Assembly (NCBI GenBank): GCA_944321205.1
Contig: CALUKK010000140.1
Location: 1-46,824, forward strand
Length of the DNA: 46,824 nt
Origin: an uncultured Alistipes sp.
GTDB lineage: Bacteria > Bacteroidota > Bacteroidia > Bacteroidales > Rikenellaceae
Direction of reading: 5' to 3'
The position numbers and the translations under genes were made by a program. The notes beneath the pieces are model-generated. The model was given only the letters and a program-made list of their open reading frames with translations. It had not been told where the DNA came from and did not search any database. Every line of letters begins with the position of its first letter. Positions within the stretch are counted from its first letter, which is position 1. Shown one piece after another: positions 17,079 through 25,927 of this stretch.

Positions 17079-18416
17079 TTAGAGGATACCCTGCTCGACC
17101 ATCGACTTGGCCACCTTCATGAAGCCGGCGATGTTGGCGCCCTTCATGTAGTTGATGTATCCGTCGGGTTCGGTGCCATACTCCAGGCAGGCGTGGTGAA
17201 TCGACGACATGATGTGGTGCAGTTTGGCGTCGACCTCCTCGGCCGTCCAGTTGAGTTTCTGGGCGTTCTGCGTCATTTCGAGACCCGAGGTGGCCACGCC
17301 GCCGGCGTTGACGGCCTTGCCCGGTCCATAGGGGATCCTGGCGGCGATGAAGGCGTCGATGGCCTCCGGACGGCAACCCATGTTCGAAACCTCGGCCACG
17401 ATCTTCACACCGTTGGCCAGCAGCTTCTTGGCATCCTCGCCGTCCAGTTCGTTCTGCGTGGCGCACGGCATGGCGATGTCGACCTTGACCTCCCAGGGCT
17501 TGCGGCCGGCGAAGAACTTCGCGCCGGGGAATTTCTCCACGTAGGGCTCCACGACGTCGTTGTTCGAGGCGCGCAACTCCAACATGTAGGCGATCTTTTC
17601 GTCGTTCAGACCGTCGGGATCATAGACATAGCCGTCGGGGCCCGAGAGGGTCACGACCTTGGCCCCGAGTTCCGTCGCCTTCTTGGCGGCACCCCAGGCG
17701 ACGTTGCCGAAGCCCGAGATGGCGATCGTCTGGCCCTTGATGTCCATGCCGGCCTTCTGGAGCATCTGGCGCAGGAAGTAGACGGCGCCGTAGCCCGTAG
17801 CCTCGGGGCGGATGAGCGAACCTCCGTAGGTCATTCCTTTTCCGGTGAGTACGCCGGTATTTTCGCGTGCGAGTTTGCGGTACATGCCGTAGAGGTATCC
17901 GATTTCGCGGCCGCCGACGCCGATGTCACCGGCCGGGACGTCGGTCTCGGGACCGATATGACGCCAGAGTTCGGTCATGAAGGCCTGGCAGAAACGCATC
18001 ACTTCGCGATCCGACTTGCCCTTGGGGTTGAAGTCCGAACCTCCCTTGGCACCGCCCATCGGCAGGGTGGTCAGGGCATTCTTGAAGATCTGCTCGAAAC
18101 CGAGGAACTTGAGGATCGAGAGGTTGACCGAGGGGTGGAAACGCAGACCGCCCTTGTAGGGGCCGATGGCGTTGTTGAACTGGATGCGGTAACCGAGGTT
18201 GGTCTGGACCTCCCCCTTGTCATCCACCCATACGACCTTGAACGTGAAGATCCGGTCGGGCTCGACGATCCGTTCGGCGATGCGGTTGGCCTCGAATTCG
18301 GGATGCTGGTTGTAAGCGCCCTCCACGGTCATCAGAACTTCGCGCACGGCTTGCAGGTATTCGCTTTCGCCGGGGTGCTTGCGCTCGAGTTCCGTCATGA
18401 TTTTGTTAACGTTCAT
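17079..18416 (-). CDS. gdhA: NADP-type glutamate dehydrogenase
   Basis: 445 residues, the length of the hexameric small GDH. Signatures are IQFNNAIGPYKGGLRFHP around the substrate lysines, LPMGGAKGGSDFNPKGKSD with the catalytic Lys, TDVPAGDIGVGGREIGYL, and the Rossmann segment IAISGFGNVAWGAAK. It aminates 2-oxoglutarate to glutamate in the cytoplasm. NADP use is inferred from overall similarity to the assimilatory class. It has its own -7 box and terminator, so it is probably transcribed alone. Confidence 0.97.
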   Translation of the reverse strand: MNVNKIMTELERKHPGESEYLQAVREVLMTVEGAYNQHPEFEANRIAERIVEPDRIFTFKVVWVDDKGEVQTNLGYRIQFNNAIGPYKGGLRFHPSVNLSILKFLGFEQIFKNALTTLPMGGAKGGSDFNPKGKSDREVMRFCQAFMTELWRHIGPETDVPAGDIGVGGREIGYLYGMYRKLARENTGVLTGKGMTYGGSLIRPEATGYGAVYFLRQMLQKAGMDIKGQTIAISGFGNVAWGAAKKATELGAKVVTLSGPDGYVYDPDGLNDEKIAYMLELRASNNDVVEPYVEKFPGAKFFAGRKPWEVKVDIAMPCATQNELDGEDAKKLLANGVKIVAEVSNMGCRPEAIDAFIAARIPYGPGKAVNAGGVATSGLEMTQNAQKLNWTAEEVDAKLHHIMSSIHHACLEYGTEPDGYINYMKGANIAGFMKVAKSMVEQGIL

Positions 18417-18452
18417 AACATTGAAGCTTTTAGGTTTGGTATTCTTCTGTTA

Positions 18453-18460
18453 CAAATATA
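18453..18460 (-). promoter_or_regulatory. -7 element (TATATTTG) for gdhA
   Basis: Minus-strand TATATTTG matches TAnnTTTG and gives a leader of about 30 bases before the gdhA ATG at 18416. The -33 position is weak. Confidence 0.6.
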
Positions 18461-18511
18461 GCAATATTCCTTATGGATTGTAACTTTTTTCGGGAATTTT
18501 TCGGAAAAATC

Positions 18512-21493
18512 TCACTCTTCCGAATTTTCCCGGACCATTCCCCGGTTCGAGCGTCCGTCGATGCAGACCCAGAGGGATCTGTCGAAGCGCACCTGACGCA
18601 GATAGGTCCCGTCGTAGAGCGCTTCACGGGCGTTGAGCACCTCTTCGCGGAAGAGCCCGTCGCCCCGGAAGGGGCTGATGGTCAGATATCCCACGCCCAG
18701 CGAGGTGACATTCTGGAAGAAGTGGGTACCCTGCGAGGGCTCGACCTCGAACTTCTCGATGCCGCACTCGACGATGACCTTGGCCTCGGAGATATGGTTC
18801 CATTTGACCGGAACTCCGAGATGGGGATCCGAAGACCCCCAGCGACCCGGGCCCACAAGGATATAGGGACGGCCTTCGTCTCGCATGCGGTTGTTCAGGG
18901 CCAGAAGTTCGTCGGCGATCTTTTCGGTGCACATCGAATCGAAGGCCTCGCTTTTCACATAGATAATGTCCGCAATGTCGGACATCATGCCGATCCCGAG
19001 GGCCTGTTCGCCGTAGATCAGCGCCCGGGCGGGATCCTCCTCGGACCAGTCGATGGCCCGGTTGTCCTGATTGTCGATGATGGGACGGATCTGCAGCAGA
19101 TTGAAGATCTGCTGCTGTCCGGCAGCGACGTCCATGTTCACGGCAAACTCCACCTCCACCGGGCAGCGCATCTCCTCGGCACCCAGCCGAAGAATGTCCG
19201 TGATGATCTCGGCCAGCGGGAAGGTGTTGTACTTCAGGATGTTGTTGAATGTAATCACCTTGCGTCCCCGATCGAACGGACTGTCGGAGATCCGTTCATT
19301 TTCGCGGTCCCAGACCGAGCAGACGAATTTCGAGTTGCGGTAGTCTCCGATTTCGCGCAGGGAGAGTTTACGCAGGTTCACCGCATCGTCGATCGACGTG
19401 CGGAACTCTTCGGGGCGCAGACTCAGGGCCAGGACCTCGTTCTGCGTGTCGCTCAGGGCCAGTTCGGGCGTTGAGGTCTGGAGCACCTTCTGCGGGTAGC
19501 GGGGTGAGAAGCGGAGCGTGCGTCCTCCGTCGACGACGAGTTTTCCGAGGCCCATGGCGAGGTTGCAGACGCCGTCCGAGGCCTTTTCGTCTCCGATGGG
19601 GTAGTAGTTGATCGAGCGGGCGACGCCCGAGCAGGTGGGGAACCAGAGTCCGTTCTGCTCCGTGCCGCAGACCTCCTGGATGATGACGGCCATCTTCTCC
19701 TCGGAGATGAGGTTCTGCGATGAGGCGATGTAGGCCCTCGAGGCGGCGAAGTAGACCGAGGCGTAGACGCTCTTGACGGCACGCAGCAGCAGGCGCAGCA
19801 TCTGATCCTCGTTGGGGGTGTAGGGGATCATGTAGGTGGAGTAGATGCCGGCAAAGGGCTGGTAGTGCGAATCCTCGAGTTTGGATGAGGAGCGCACGGC
19901 AAGCGGCGTATGGACGGTTCGGATGTAGGCTTTCAGCTCCTCCTGGAGGCGTTGCGGCACGGTTGAGGTGACGAACTCCGAGAGGATCTCCTCGTCGGAG
20001 AAATCCTGCGAGATGATGTATTGAAGGTCGTTGCGGCGGATGAATTCGTCGAAATACTCCGTGGCGATGACCACCGAGCGCGGGATCATGATACGCACGT
20101 TGTCGTACTTGTCATACTGGCGGTGCTTCATGAGCATGGAGTTCATGAAGGCCAGACCGCGGGCCTTGCCGCCAAGCGAACCCTCGCCGATGCGGGCGAA
20201 GGCCACGGCATCGGAATAGGTCTCGGGGTCGAAGCGTGCCACGACACCCTGCCCGAGCAGCGTGCGGTAGTCGCGGATCAGATTCACCAGGACCCGACGG
20301 TGTTCCGCCACCGACGAGAAGTGGCTCTTGTTGTACTGGCGGATCGAGGCGGCCAGGGGAAAGAGTCCCCGGGAGTAGAGCCACTTGGAGAGGTGGTTCT
20401 GGGAGGTGTGGTATTCGAAGGCCTTGTCGGGGATCGTGGCGATCATCTGCTGCATCTGCGTGAGATCCTTGGCGCGGCCGATTTCGGCTCCGGTTTCGGG
20501 ATCCTCGAAGACGAAATCCCCGAAGGCGAACTCCTTGGCGATGTATTCGCTCAATTCGGAGAGGAGCGTTTTGGAGTTCTTGGCGATGAAGCCGGCCCCG
20601 AGGGCCCGGGCCTGCTCCCGGAAGGCCGTCTGGGACGACTGCAACAGCACGGGCATCAGCGGATTGTCCTCCTTGATCCGGCGGCAGAGGTCGATGCCGG
20701 CATCGAGTTTCTCGCTCTCCGAGGGGTCGTTGCGATGGAGGACGAACCCCACGTCGGAGATCACGCCGAGCAGGTTCTTGCGGTAGCGGAGGTAGAGTTC
20801 CGAGGCTTCGTCGTAGCTGCGGGCCAGCAGGATCTTGGGCCGGGCGCGCTTGCGGAGGACCTGTTGCTGTTCGTTGAAGGCATCCTTCAGGAACTCGGTG
20901 TTCTGGAGCAGGATCAGCTTGTAGAGTTCGGGCAGATAGGTCGAATAGAAGCGGATCGAGTCCTCGACCAGCAGAATGGCCTGTACGCCTCCTTCGAGAA
21001 TATCTTCGTCGGCATTCATCTTGTCCTCGATGAGTTTGATGATACCGATGATCAGGTCGGTGTTTCCGTGCCAGGAGAAGATGTAGTCGAGGCCGGAGTG
21101 GTCCTGCTCCTCGATGCGGCGGTAGATGTCCTTGGAGAAGGAGGTCAGCAGCGCCACGGGAATCTGGGGATGACGCTCCTTGACGATGCGGGCAAAGGCG
21201 AAGACGTCGGGCTCTCCGACGTTGTACATCGTGAGGATGAAGTCGTAGGAGTCGTCCTCGGCCAACGCCTCGAGGGCTTCGGCCGTGGAGCTTACCCGGG
21301 TCAGCGAGGGGGGATTCGACATGTTGAGGTCGATGTACTCCTGATTGATCTGGGATTCGATGTGTCCGTCCTCTTCGAGAATATAGCCGTCGTAGCTGCA
21401 GCAGACGAGCAGGATCTTGTGGATCCGGTATTTCATGAACCGGTAGGGGAGTTTGCTCCCGTCGGGCATGTACTGTTCCAGGCTTTGGGTCAT
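18512..21493 (-). CDS. REC-REC-PPDK_N protein (PEP/pyruvate-binding, PEP synthase-like)
   Basis: 993 residues, no signal peptide. Two receiver-like domains come first. Domain 1 (about 25-155) is degenerate: Met89 stands where the phospho-acceptor Asp should be and the acidic pair is lost. Domain 2 (about 170-320) keeps E177-D178, acceptor D247, S286-S287 and K305. An ATP-grasp pyruvate/PEP-binding domain follows (about 430-810) with GGKARG (441-446), VRSSS (533-537), E540-D541 and QIRP (801-804). The C-terminal part (810-993) contains GPGRWGSSDPHLGVP. I see no phosphohistidine swivel motif (TSH type) and no PEP-binding barrel, so PEP synthase activity is doubtful, although such proteins are often annotated that way. 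Divergent from the GNAT-like gene. Confidence 0.85.
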   Translation of the reverse strand: MTQSLEQYMPDGSKLPYRFMKYRIHKILLVCCSYDGYILEEDGHIESQINQEYIDLNMSNPPSLTRVSSTAEALEALAEDDSYDFILTMYNVGEPDVFAFARIVKERHPQIPVALLTSFSKDIYRRIEEQDHSGLDYIFSWHGNTDLIIGIIKLIEDKMNADEDILEGGVQAILLVEDSIRFYSTYLPELYKLILLQNTEFLKDAFNEQQQVLRKRARPKILLARSYDEASELYLRYRKNLLGVISDVGFVLHRNDPSESEKLDAGIDLCRRIKEDNPLMPVLLQSSQTAFREQARALGAGFIAKNSKTLLSELSEYIAKEFAFGDFVFEDPETGAEIGRAKDLTQMQQMIATIPDKAFEYHTSQNHLSKWLYSRGLFPLAASIRQYNKSHFSSVAEHRRVLVNLIRDYRTLLGQGVVARFDPETYSDAVAFARIGEGSLGGKARGLAFMNSMLMKHRQYDKYDNVRIMIPRSVVIATEYFDEFIRRNDLQYIISQDFSDEEILSEFVTSTVPQRLQEELKAYIRTVHTPLAVRSSSKLEDSHYQPFAGIYSTYMIPYTPNEDQMLRLLLRAVKSVYASVYFAASRAYIASSQNLISEEKMAVIIQEVCGTEQNGLWFPTCSGVARSINYYPIGDEKASDGVCNLAMGLGKLVVDGGRTLRFSPRYPQKVLQTSTPELALSDTQNEVLALSLRPEEFRTSIDDAVNLRKLSLREIGDYRNSKFVCSVWDRENERISDSPFDRGRKVITFNNILKYNTFPLAEIITDILRLGAEEMRCPVEVEFAVNMDVAAGQQQIFNLLQIRPIIDNQDNRAIDWSEEDPARALIYGEQALGIGMMSDIADIIYVKSEAFDSMCTEKIADELLALNNRMRDEGRPYILVGPGRWGSSDPHLGVPVKWNHISEAKVIVECGIEKFEVEPSQGTHFFQNVTSLGVGYLTISPFRGDGLFREEVLNAREALYDGTYLRQVRFDRSLWVCIDGRSNRGMVRENSEE

Positions 21494-21518
21494 TCGGATT
21501 TGAAATTTGATGTATGAA

Positions 21519-21526
21519 CAAAAATA
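21519..21526 (-). promoter_or_regulatory. -7 element (TATTTTTG) for the REC-REC-PPDK_N gene
   Basis: Minus-strand TATTTTTG fits TAnnTTTG and lies 25 bases before the ATG at 21493. It almost abuts the plus-strand -7 box at 21540, so the two divergent promoters must compete for space. Confidence 0.5.
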
Positions 21527-21539
21527 AGGAAAAATTTGT

Positions 21540-21547
21540 TACCTTTG
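21540..21547 (+). promoter_or_regulatory. -7 element (TACCTTTG) for the GNAT-gcvT-DHODH-like operon
   Basis: TACCTTTG is an exact match. It predicts a start of transcription near 21554, which rules out the TTG start at 21552 and supports the ATG at 21582. Confidence 0.6.
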
Positions 21548-21581
21548 AACGTTGAAAACATTGAAATTAACCGTCAAGCAG

Positions 21582-22787
21582 ATGAACAGGGAAAAATATA
21601 CGTTGCAGGAGGTCACGACTCCGGCCGTCGAGCGGGAGTGGCTGGATCTTCCGAAGCGGATCTACAAGGGCAACCGCAATTGGGTCTGTCCGTTGGATGT
21701 GGATGTACTGGAGGTCTTCGACCCGAAGCGGAACGAGCTTTTCGCCGACGGGGAGGCGATTCGCTGGGTGGTGCGCGATGCCCGGGGCGAGGTGGTGGGT
21801 CGTATAGCGGCCTTCTACAACCGCGAGAAGGCCGCCATCGAGGAGCAGCCCACCGGCGGCTGTGGCTTCTTCGAGTCGATCGAGGATCAGCAGGTGGCCA
21901 ACATGCTCTTCGATGCCGCGCGGATGTGGCTGGCGAGCCGTGGCATGGAGGCCATGGACGGCCCCGTGAATTTCGGACAGCGCCGCGACTGGTGGGGCCT
22001 TCTGGTCGAGGGCTACGAGTTCCAGCCGCTGTACAAGAACCCCTACAATCCGCCTTACTACAAGGACCTGTTCGAGAACTACGGTTTTCAGAACTACTTC
22101 AACCAGCACAGCTTCATCTGGCGGGTGAACAACTCGGAGGCCAACAAGCAGATCTTTGCACGTGCCAAACGCCTCTATACCGTTCCGGGCTACCGCGTCG
22201 AGAACATCGACATGAAGAACCTCGAAGAGGCTGCCGAGAACTTCCGGGTGATCTACAACAAGGCGTGGGCCCTCTTCTCGGGTGTGCGCCCCATGTCGCA
22301 GGAAGAGGCACTGGAGATGGTCCGCGAAATGAAGCCGATCATCGACCCGAACATCATCTTCTTCGCCTATTTCAACGACGAGCCGATCGGTTTCTTCATC
22401 ACGGTCCCGGATCTGAACCGTCTGATCGGGAAGTTCAACGGCAAGTTCGGGCTGTGGCAGAAGCTGCGCCTGATGTGGGATCTGAAGGTGCGCAAGTCGT
22501 GCGACCGGATCTTCGGGGTGATCTTCGGCATTACGCCGGAGTTCCACGGCAAGGGGGTCGAGTCGGCCATCATGGTGAAATACTACGAATTCCTGGAGTT
22601 GACGAAGAATCCCTACAAGACGATGGAACTGGCGTGGATCGGGGATTTCAACCCGGTGATGAACCGCATGATCGAGACCTATGTCTGCGCCACGCGCCAC
22701 AAGGTGCACACCACGTACCGCTACCTGTTCGACCGTACGAAGGAGTTCCACCGCTGCCCGCGTCTGGGCGTGAAACGTCGCGAGTAA
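21582..22787 (+). CDS. GNAT-fold N-acetyltransferase-like protein
   Basis: 401 residues. The N-terminal half (PKRIYKGNRNWVCPLDVDV, RNELFADGEAIRWVVRD, VVGRIAAFYN) and the C-terminal half (IIFFAYFNDEPIGFFITVPD, GITPEFHGKGVESAIM) each resemble a GNAT-like fold. HGKGVESA is in the place of the acetyl-CoA loop Q/RxxGxG/A. Bacteroidota carry this as a conserved protein of unknown substrate. The ATG at 21582 is chosen because the promoter at 21540 leaves no room for the earlier TTG. gcvT follows after 15 bases, so an operon is likely. Function unassigned. Confidence 0.75.
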   Translation: MNREKYTLQEVTTPAVEREWLDLPKRIYKGNRNWVCPLDVDVLEVFDPKRNELFADGEAIRWVVRDARGEVVGRIAAFYNREKAAIEEQPTGGCGFFESIEDQQVANMLFDAARMWLASRGMEAMDGPVNFGQRRDWWGLLVEGYEFQPLYKNPYNPPYYKDLFENYGFQNYFNQHSFIWRVNNSEANKQIFARAKRLYTVPGYRVENIDMKNLEEAAENFRVIYNKAWALFSGVRPMSQEEALEMVREMKPIIDPNIIFFAYFNDEPIGFFITVPDLNRLIGKFNGKFGLWQKLRLMWDLKVRKSCDRIFGVIFGITPEFHGKGVESAIMVKYYEFLELTKNPYKTMELAWIGDFNPVMNRMIETYVCATRHKVHTTYRYLFDRTKEFHRCPRLGVKRRE

Positions 22788-22802
22788 TACCAAACCACCT
22801 AT

Positions 22803-23906
22803 ATGAAAACCACCGTATTTACCGATTATCACATTGCCGCAGGGGCCAAAATGGCCGAGTTTGCGGGTTATAACATGCCCATCGAGTTCACGGGCATCAA
22901 CGACGAGCACATGACCGTGCGTCAGGGTGCGAGCGTCTTCGACGTGAGCCACATGGGCGAGATCTGGGTCAAGGGCCCCAAGGCGCTGGCGCTGCTGCAG
23001 CGCATCACGACCAACGACGTGTCGAAACTCTACGACGGCAAGGTGCAGTATTCCTGCATGCCGAACGGTCGCGGAGGTATTGTCGATGACATTCTGGTCT
23101 ATCGCATCGATGCCGAGACCTACATGCTGTGCGTCAACGCCGCCAACATAGACAAGGACTGGGCGCACATCTGCCGCGTGGGCGGCGAGGAGTTCGGCAT
23201 GGAGGCCGGAGCGGGCAAGGAGCTCTACAATGCCTCGGACGAGATCTGCCAGCTGGCCGTCCAGGGACCGCTGGCCATGAAGATCGTGCAGAAGATGTGC
23301 GCGGAGCCGGTCGAGGAGATGGAGTATTACACGTTCCGCAAGATGGAGGTGGCCGGCTGCCGGGCCATTCTCTCGATCACGGGCTACACGGGGGCCGGCG
23401 GTTGCGAGATCTATGTGGCCAACGAGGATGGCGCCCGGCTGTGGAAGGCCCTCTGGGAGGCCGGAGCCGAATACGGATTGAAAAACATCGGCCTGGGAGC
23501 CCGTGACACGCTGCGTCTGGAGAAGGGCTTCTGCCTCTACGGCAACGACATCGACGACACGACCTCGCCCATTGAGGCTGGGCTGGGCTGGATCACGAAG
23601 TTTGCCGAGGGTAAGAACTTCATCGACCGTCCGCTGCTGGAGCGCCAGAAGGCCGAAGGGGTTGCCCGCAAGCTCGTCGGGTTGAAGATGGTCGAGCGGG
23701 GCATCCCGCGCCACGGCTATGCGCTGGCTTCGCCCGACGGCCGGACGATCGGACACGTCACCTCGGGGACCATGTCGCCGTGTCTGAAGGTGGGCGTGGC
23801 CCTGGGTTACGTCGAGACCGCCTTCGCCAAACCCGGTACGGAGATTGCCGTCATCATCCGCGAAAAACCCGTGCGGGCCGAGGTGGTAAAGATCCCCTTT
23901 GTATAA
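22803..23906 (+). CDS. gcvT: glycine cleavage system aminomethyltransferase (T protein)
   Basis: 367 residues, full length. Signatures: N-terminal [27 protein letters not shown] with conserved Asp, [11 protein letters not shown] with the Asp that helps folate chemistry, [15 protein letters not shown], and [21 protein letters not shown]. It transfers the aminomethyl carbon from H protein to tetrahydrofolate, giving methylene-THF and ammonia. No other gcv gene is adjacent, so P and H proteins must be elsewhere. No glycine riboswitch is visible upstream. Confidence 0.97.
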   Translation: MKTTVFTDYHIAAGAKMAEFAGYNMPIEFTGINDEHMTVRQGASVFDVSHMGEIWVKGPKALALLQRITTNDVSKLYDGKVQYSCMPNGRGGIVDDILVYRIDAETYMLCVNAANIDKDWAHICRVGGEEFGMEAGAGKELYNASDEICQLAVQGPLAMKIVQKMCAEPVEEMEYYTFRKMEVAGCRAILSITGYTGAGGCEIYVANEDGARLWKALWEAGAEYGLKNIGLGARDTLRLEKGFCLYGNDIDDTTSPIEAGLGWITKFAEGKNFIDRPLLERQKAEGVARKLVGLKMVERGIPRHGYALASPDGRTIGHVTSGTMSPCLKVGVALGYVETAFAKPGTEIAVIIREKPVRAEVVKIPFV

Positions 23907-23931
23907 TGTATCACGAAAAAATACGGAAAAG

Positions 23932-24900
23932 ATGAAAACCGAATACCTGGGACTTGCACTGTCGAGTCCGGTCGTTGTGAGCAGTTCGCCCTATACGTCG
24001 AACTTGGCTCATATCGAAGCGTGCGTACGTCAGGGTGCGGGCGCCGTTGTTTTGAAATCGATCTTCGAGGAGCAGATCTACCGCCAGGCCGCTTCGCTGG
24101 ACAAGATGGAGGGGTATGGCGACGCCGGAGAGTATCTCGAGCGTTATCTGGGCGATGCCTACAAGGCGGAGTTGCTGCAACTCGTGAAGGATGCTTCGAA
24201 AACGGGCGTGCCGGTGATCGGAAGCATCAACTGCGTGGGAACGGGAGATGCATGGCTCGACTATGCCACGTCGATGGAGGCTGCCGGAGCCTCGGCCCTC
24301 GAACTGAACATCTTCCTGCTGCCGACCGATCGCCATGCTTCGGCGGCGGAGATTGAGCAGCACTATGCCGATATTGTCCGGAAGGTTGCCGGAGCCGTCC
24401 GGATTCCGGTTTCGGTGAAGTTGCCGATGCGTCTGACCAACGTACTCTCGACGTGCGACATGCTGCTGGCCCGCGGTGCAAAGGGCGTGGTGCTCTACAA
24501 CCGCTTCTTCGAACCCGACATCGACATCGAGAAGATGACTTTCCAGCCGGCCGATCCCTTCAGCGAACCGAGTGAACTGCGCAATGTCTTGCGGAGTACG
24601 GCTTTGTGTTCCCACCTCCTGCCGCAGCTGGACGTGTCGGTGTCGACGGGTGTACACGACGGCGCGGCGGCCGTCAAGGCGCTGCTGTGCGGCGCGAAGG
24701 CCGTTCAGGTCTGCACGGCGATCCACAAGCACGGTTACGAGGTGATCGGTCAGATCGGCCGCTTCGTCGATGAATGGGCTGCCCGTCACGGTTTCGATAC
24801 GCTGGAGTCTTTCCGCGGACGGATGGACTACGGCTCCTCGCAGGGCGAGTTCTTCCAGCGTGTACAGTACATGAAGTATTTCCCGCACGACGCCGAGTAG
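23932..24900 (+). CDS. dihydroorotate dehydrogenase-like flavoprotein (catalytic loop lost)
   Basis: 322 residues forming an FMN-binding TIM barrel. SVKLPMRL (Lys163) and the GAKGVVLYNRFF strand match the DHODH family, as does VSTGVHDGAAAVKALLCGAKAVQVCTA at the phosphate-binding end. The place of the catalytic N-x-S-C/S-P-N loop reads ELNIFLLPTD (124-133), so the active-site Cys or Ser is missing. A true PyrD is encoded at 35638-36771. It may therefore be a flavoprotein with another substrate. The ATG at 23932 is chosen over the in-frame start at 23899, which overlaps gcvT. Last gene of the operon. Confidence 0.8.
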   Translation: MKTEYLGLALSSPVVVSSSPYTSNLAHIEACVRQGAGAVVLKSIFEEQIYRQAASLDKMEGYGDAGEYLERYLGDAYKAELLQLVKDASKTGVPVIGSINCVGTGDAWLDYATSMEAAGASALELNIFLLPTDRHASAAEIEQHYADIVRKVAGAVRIPVSVKLPMRLTNVLSTCDMLLARGAKGVVLYNRFFEPDIDIEKMTFQPADPFSEPSELRNVLRSTALCSHLLPQLDVSVSTGVHDGAAAVKALLCGAKAVQVCTAIHKHGYEVIGQIGRFVDEWAARHGFDTLESFRGRMDYGSSQGEFFQRVQYMKYFPHDAE

Positions 24901-24945
24901 CCTTTTTGTACCGGATATTCGGGTATTTGCATCCGGATGTTTAAG

Positions 24946-24985
24946 ACGCCCCGACTCGTTTGGAGTCGGGGCGTTGTCTGTTTGT
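24946..24985 (+). terminator. rho-independent terminator after the DHODH-like gene
   Basis: A perfect 12-bp stem (ACGCCCCGACTC with GAGTCGGGGCGT, 24946-24957 and 24963-24974) with a 5-base loop is followed by TTGTCTGTTTGTT. The T run is interrupted but U-rich. Confidence 0.75.
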
Positions 24986-25033
24986 TCTGTTCCTGTCCCG
25001 GATCTTTCATGCCGGAGCTTCGGTTGTCGGCGG

Positions 25034-25726
25034 TTATTGTTTTTTAGGGCCGTCTTTACCCTCGATGGCTTTTCGGACTCCGGACTCTTTCCCTGTCGTT
25101 GTCTCGGCTTCGAAGAGCTTGTCGAAGATCTCCCGTAGCCGTTGCGGATCGCGGATGATTTGTCGCAGGGCGTCAAGGCGGCGGGCGTTCTCCGACTCCT
25201 CGATCCACAGACGCAGGTAACCCCCTTCGGCATATTTCTCCCGCAGGTGTTTTACGCATCGGTCGTAGTGCCCTTCCCGGTCGAGTGCGGGGTAGTGGGC
25301 CAGTCCGTATTGAACGGTGCGGCGGATGATTGTCTCGGGATCAATCATCCGGTCGGCTTCAGCGACGATGCATCCATAGATCGATCGTGGTGCGTGGCTG
25401 GAGGAGGCCCGGTGGTCCTCGACGGCCTCACGCATTGTGCGGATCTCTTCGGCCGAGAACCAGCGGCGCAGTTCCGGGTCGGATTCGAGGATCTGTCCTG
25501 CATCGAGGTGGTGGTTTTCGCGTCCGTTGACAAGTCCCGTATCGTGGTAGGCGGCGATCGTGTAGACCATTTCGGGGTTGACCTCATAATTCGCGGCCAG
25601 CGTCAGGCTGCGGGTGATGACCGTTTGGACATGGTCGAGATTGTGTGCCCGGTCGAACGTCCGGTAGCGCGGGATGATCTCTTGTTCGATATAGTTTCGG
25701 AGTTCGTGGCGGATTTCGGGTTTCAT
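25034..25726 (-). CDS. HD-domain hydrolase
   Basis: 230 residues. Metal-binding HD residues: DRAHNLDHV (first His), AAYHDTGLV (HD pair), the following ENHH, and a C-terminal Asp in AEADRMID. This is the small HD phosphohydrolase type; the substrate is unknown. It lacks a signal peptide and ends in a charged tail (GKDGPKKQ). The ATG at 25726 is chosen because homology starts there. It lies downstream of RNase Y on the same strand but beyond a terminator hairpin, so it may be transcribed separately; I see no clear -7 box. Confidence 0.8.
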   Translation of the reverse strand: MKPEIRHELRNYIEQEIIPRYRTFDRAHNLDHVQTVITRSLTLAANYEVNPEMVYTIAAYHDTGLVNGRENHHLDAGQILESDPELRRWFSAEEIRTMREAVEDHRASSSHAPRSIYGCIVAEADRMIDPETIIRRTVQYGLAHYPALDREGHYDRCVKHLREKYAEGGYLRLWIEESENARRLDALRQIIRDPQRLREIFDKLFEAETTTGKESGVRKAIEGKDGPKKQ

Positions 25727-25755
25727 GGTCTCACTTTTTTCAAGGTTTATATACA

Positions 25756-25787
25756 AAAAATCCTCCGGTCGGCTCCGAAGGATTTTT
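25756..25787 (-). terminator. terminator hairpin downstream of rny
   Basis: AAAAATCCT-CGG/CCG-AGGATTTTT type stem: 12 pairs with one mismatch and a 6-base loop, with T runs on both strands (minus T6 at 25760-25755). It can end the rny transcript before the HD gene. Confidence 0.7.
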
Positions 25788-25927
25788 CGCGTATGTTTTT
25801 TCGGATTTTTCGGGGTGCTGGTATCCCATTCGGGTGTTCTGGTGGTATTTAAGACAGGCTGTTTCCGTACCGCGGAGCTTTTGTGCGTTTCCCGGCAGCT
25901 CCCTCCGTTTCCCAGAATTTCCTCCGC

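Noticed and set aside
18495-18507. AT-rich palindrome as terminator of the REC-REC-PPDK_N gene
   Set aside because: Only a weak 5-bp A/T stem with a 3-base loop; too unstable to call, and it lies within the gdhA upstream region.
21548-22802. Glycine riboswitch for gcvT
   Set aside because: The leader before the operon is under 35 bases and the gap before gcvT is 15 bases; no room for an aptamer.
21567-23756. 729-codon minus-strand ORF
   Set aside because: Mirror of the GNAT-like gene and gcvT, both well supported on the plus strand.
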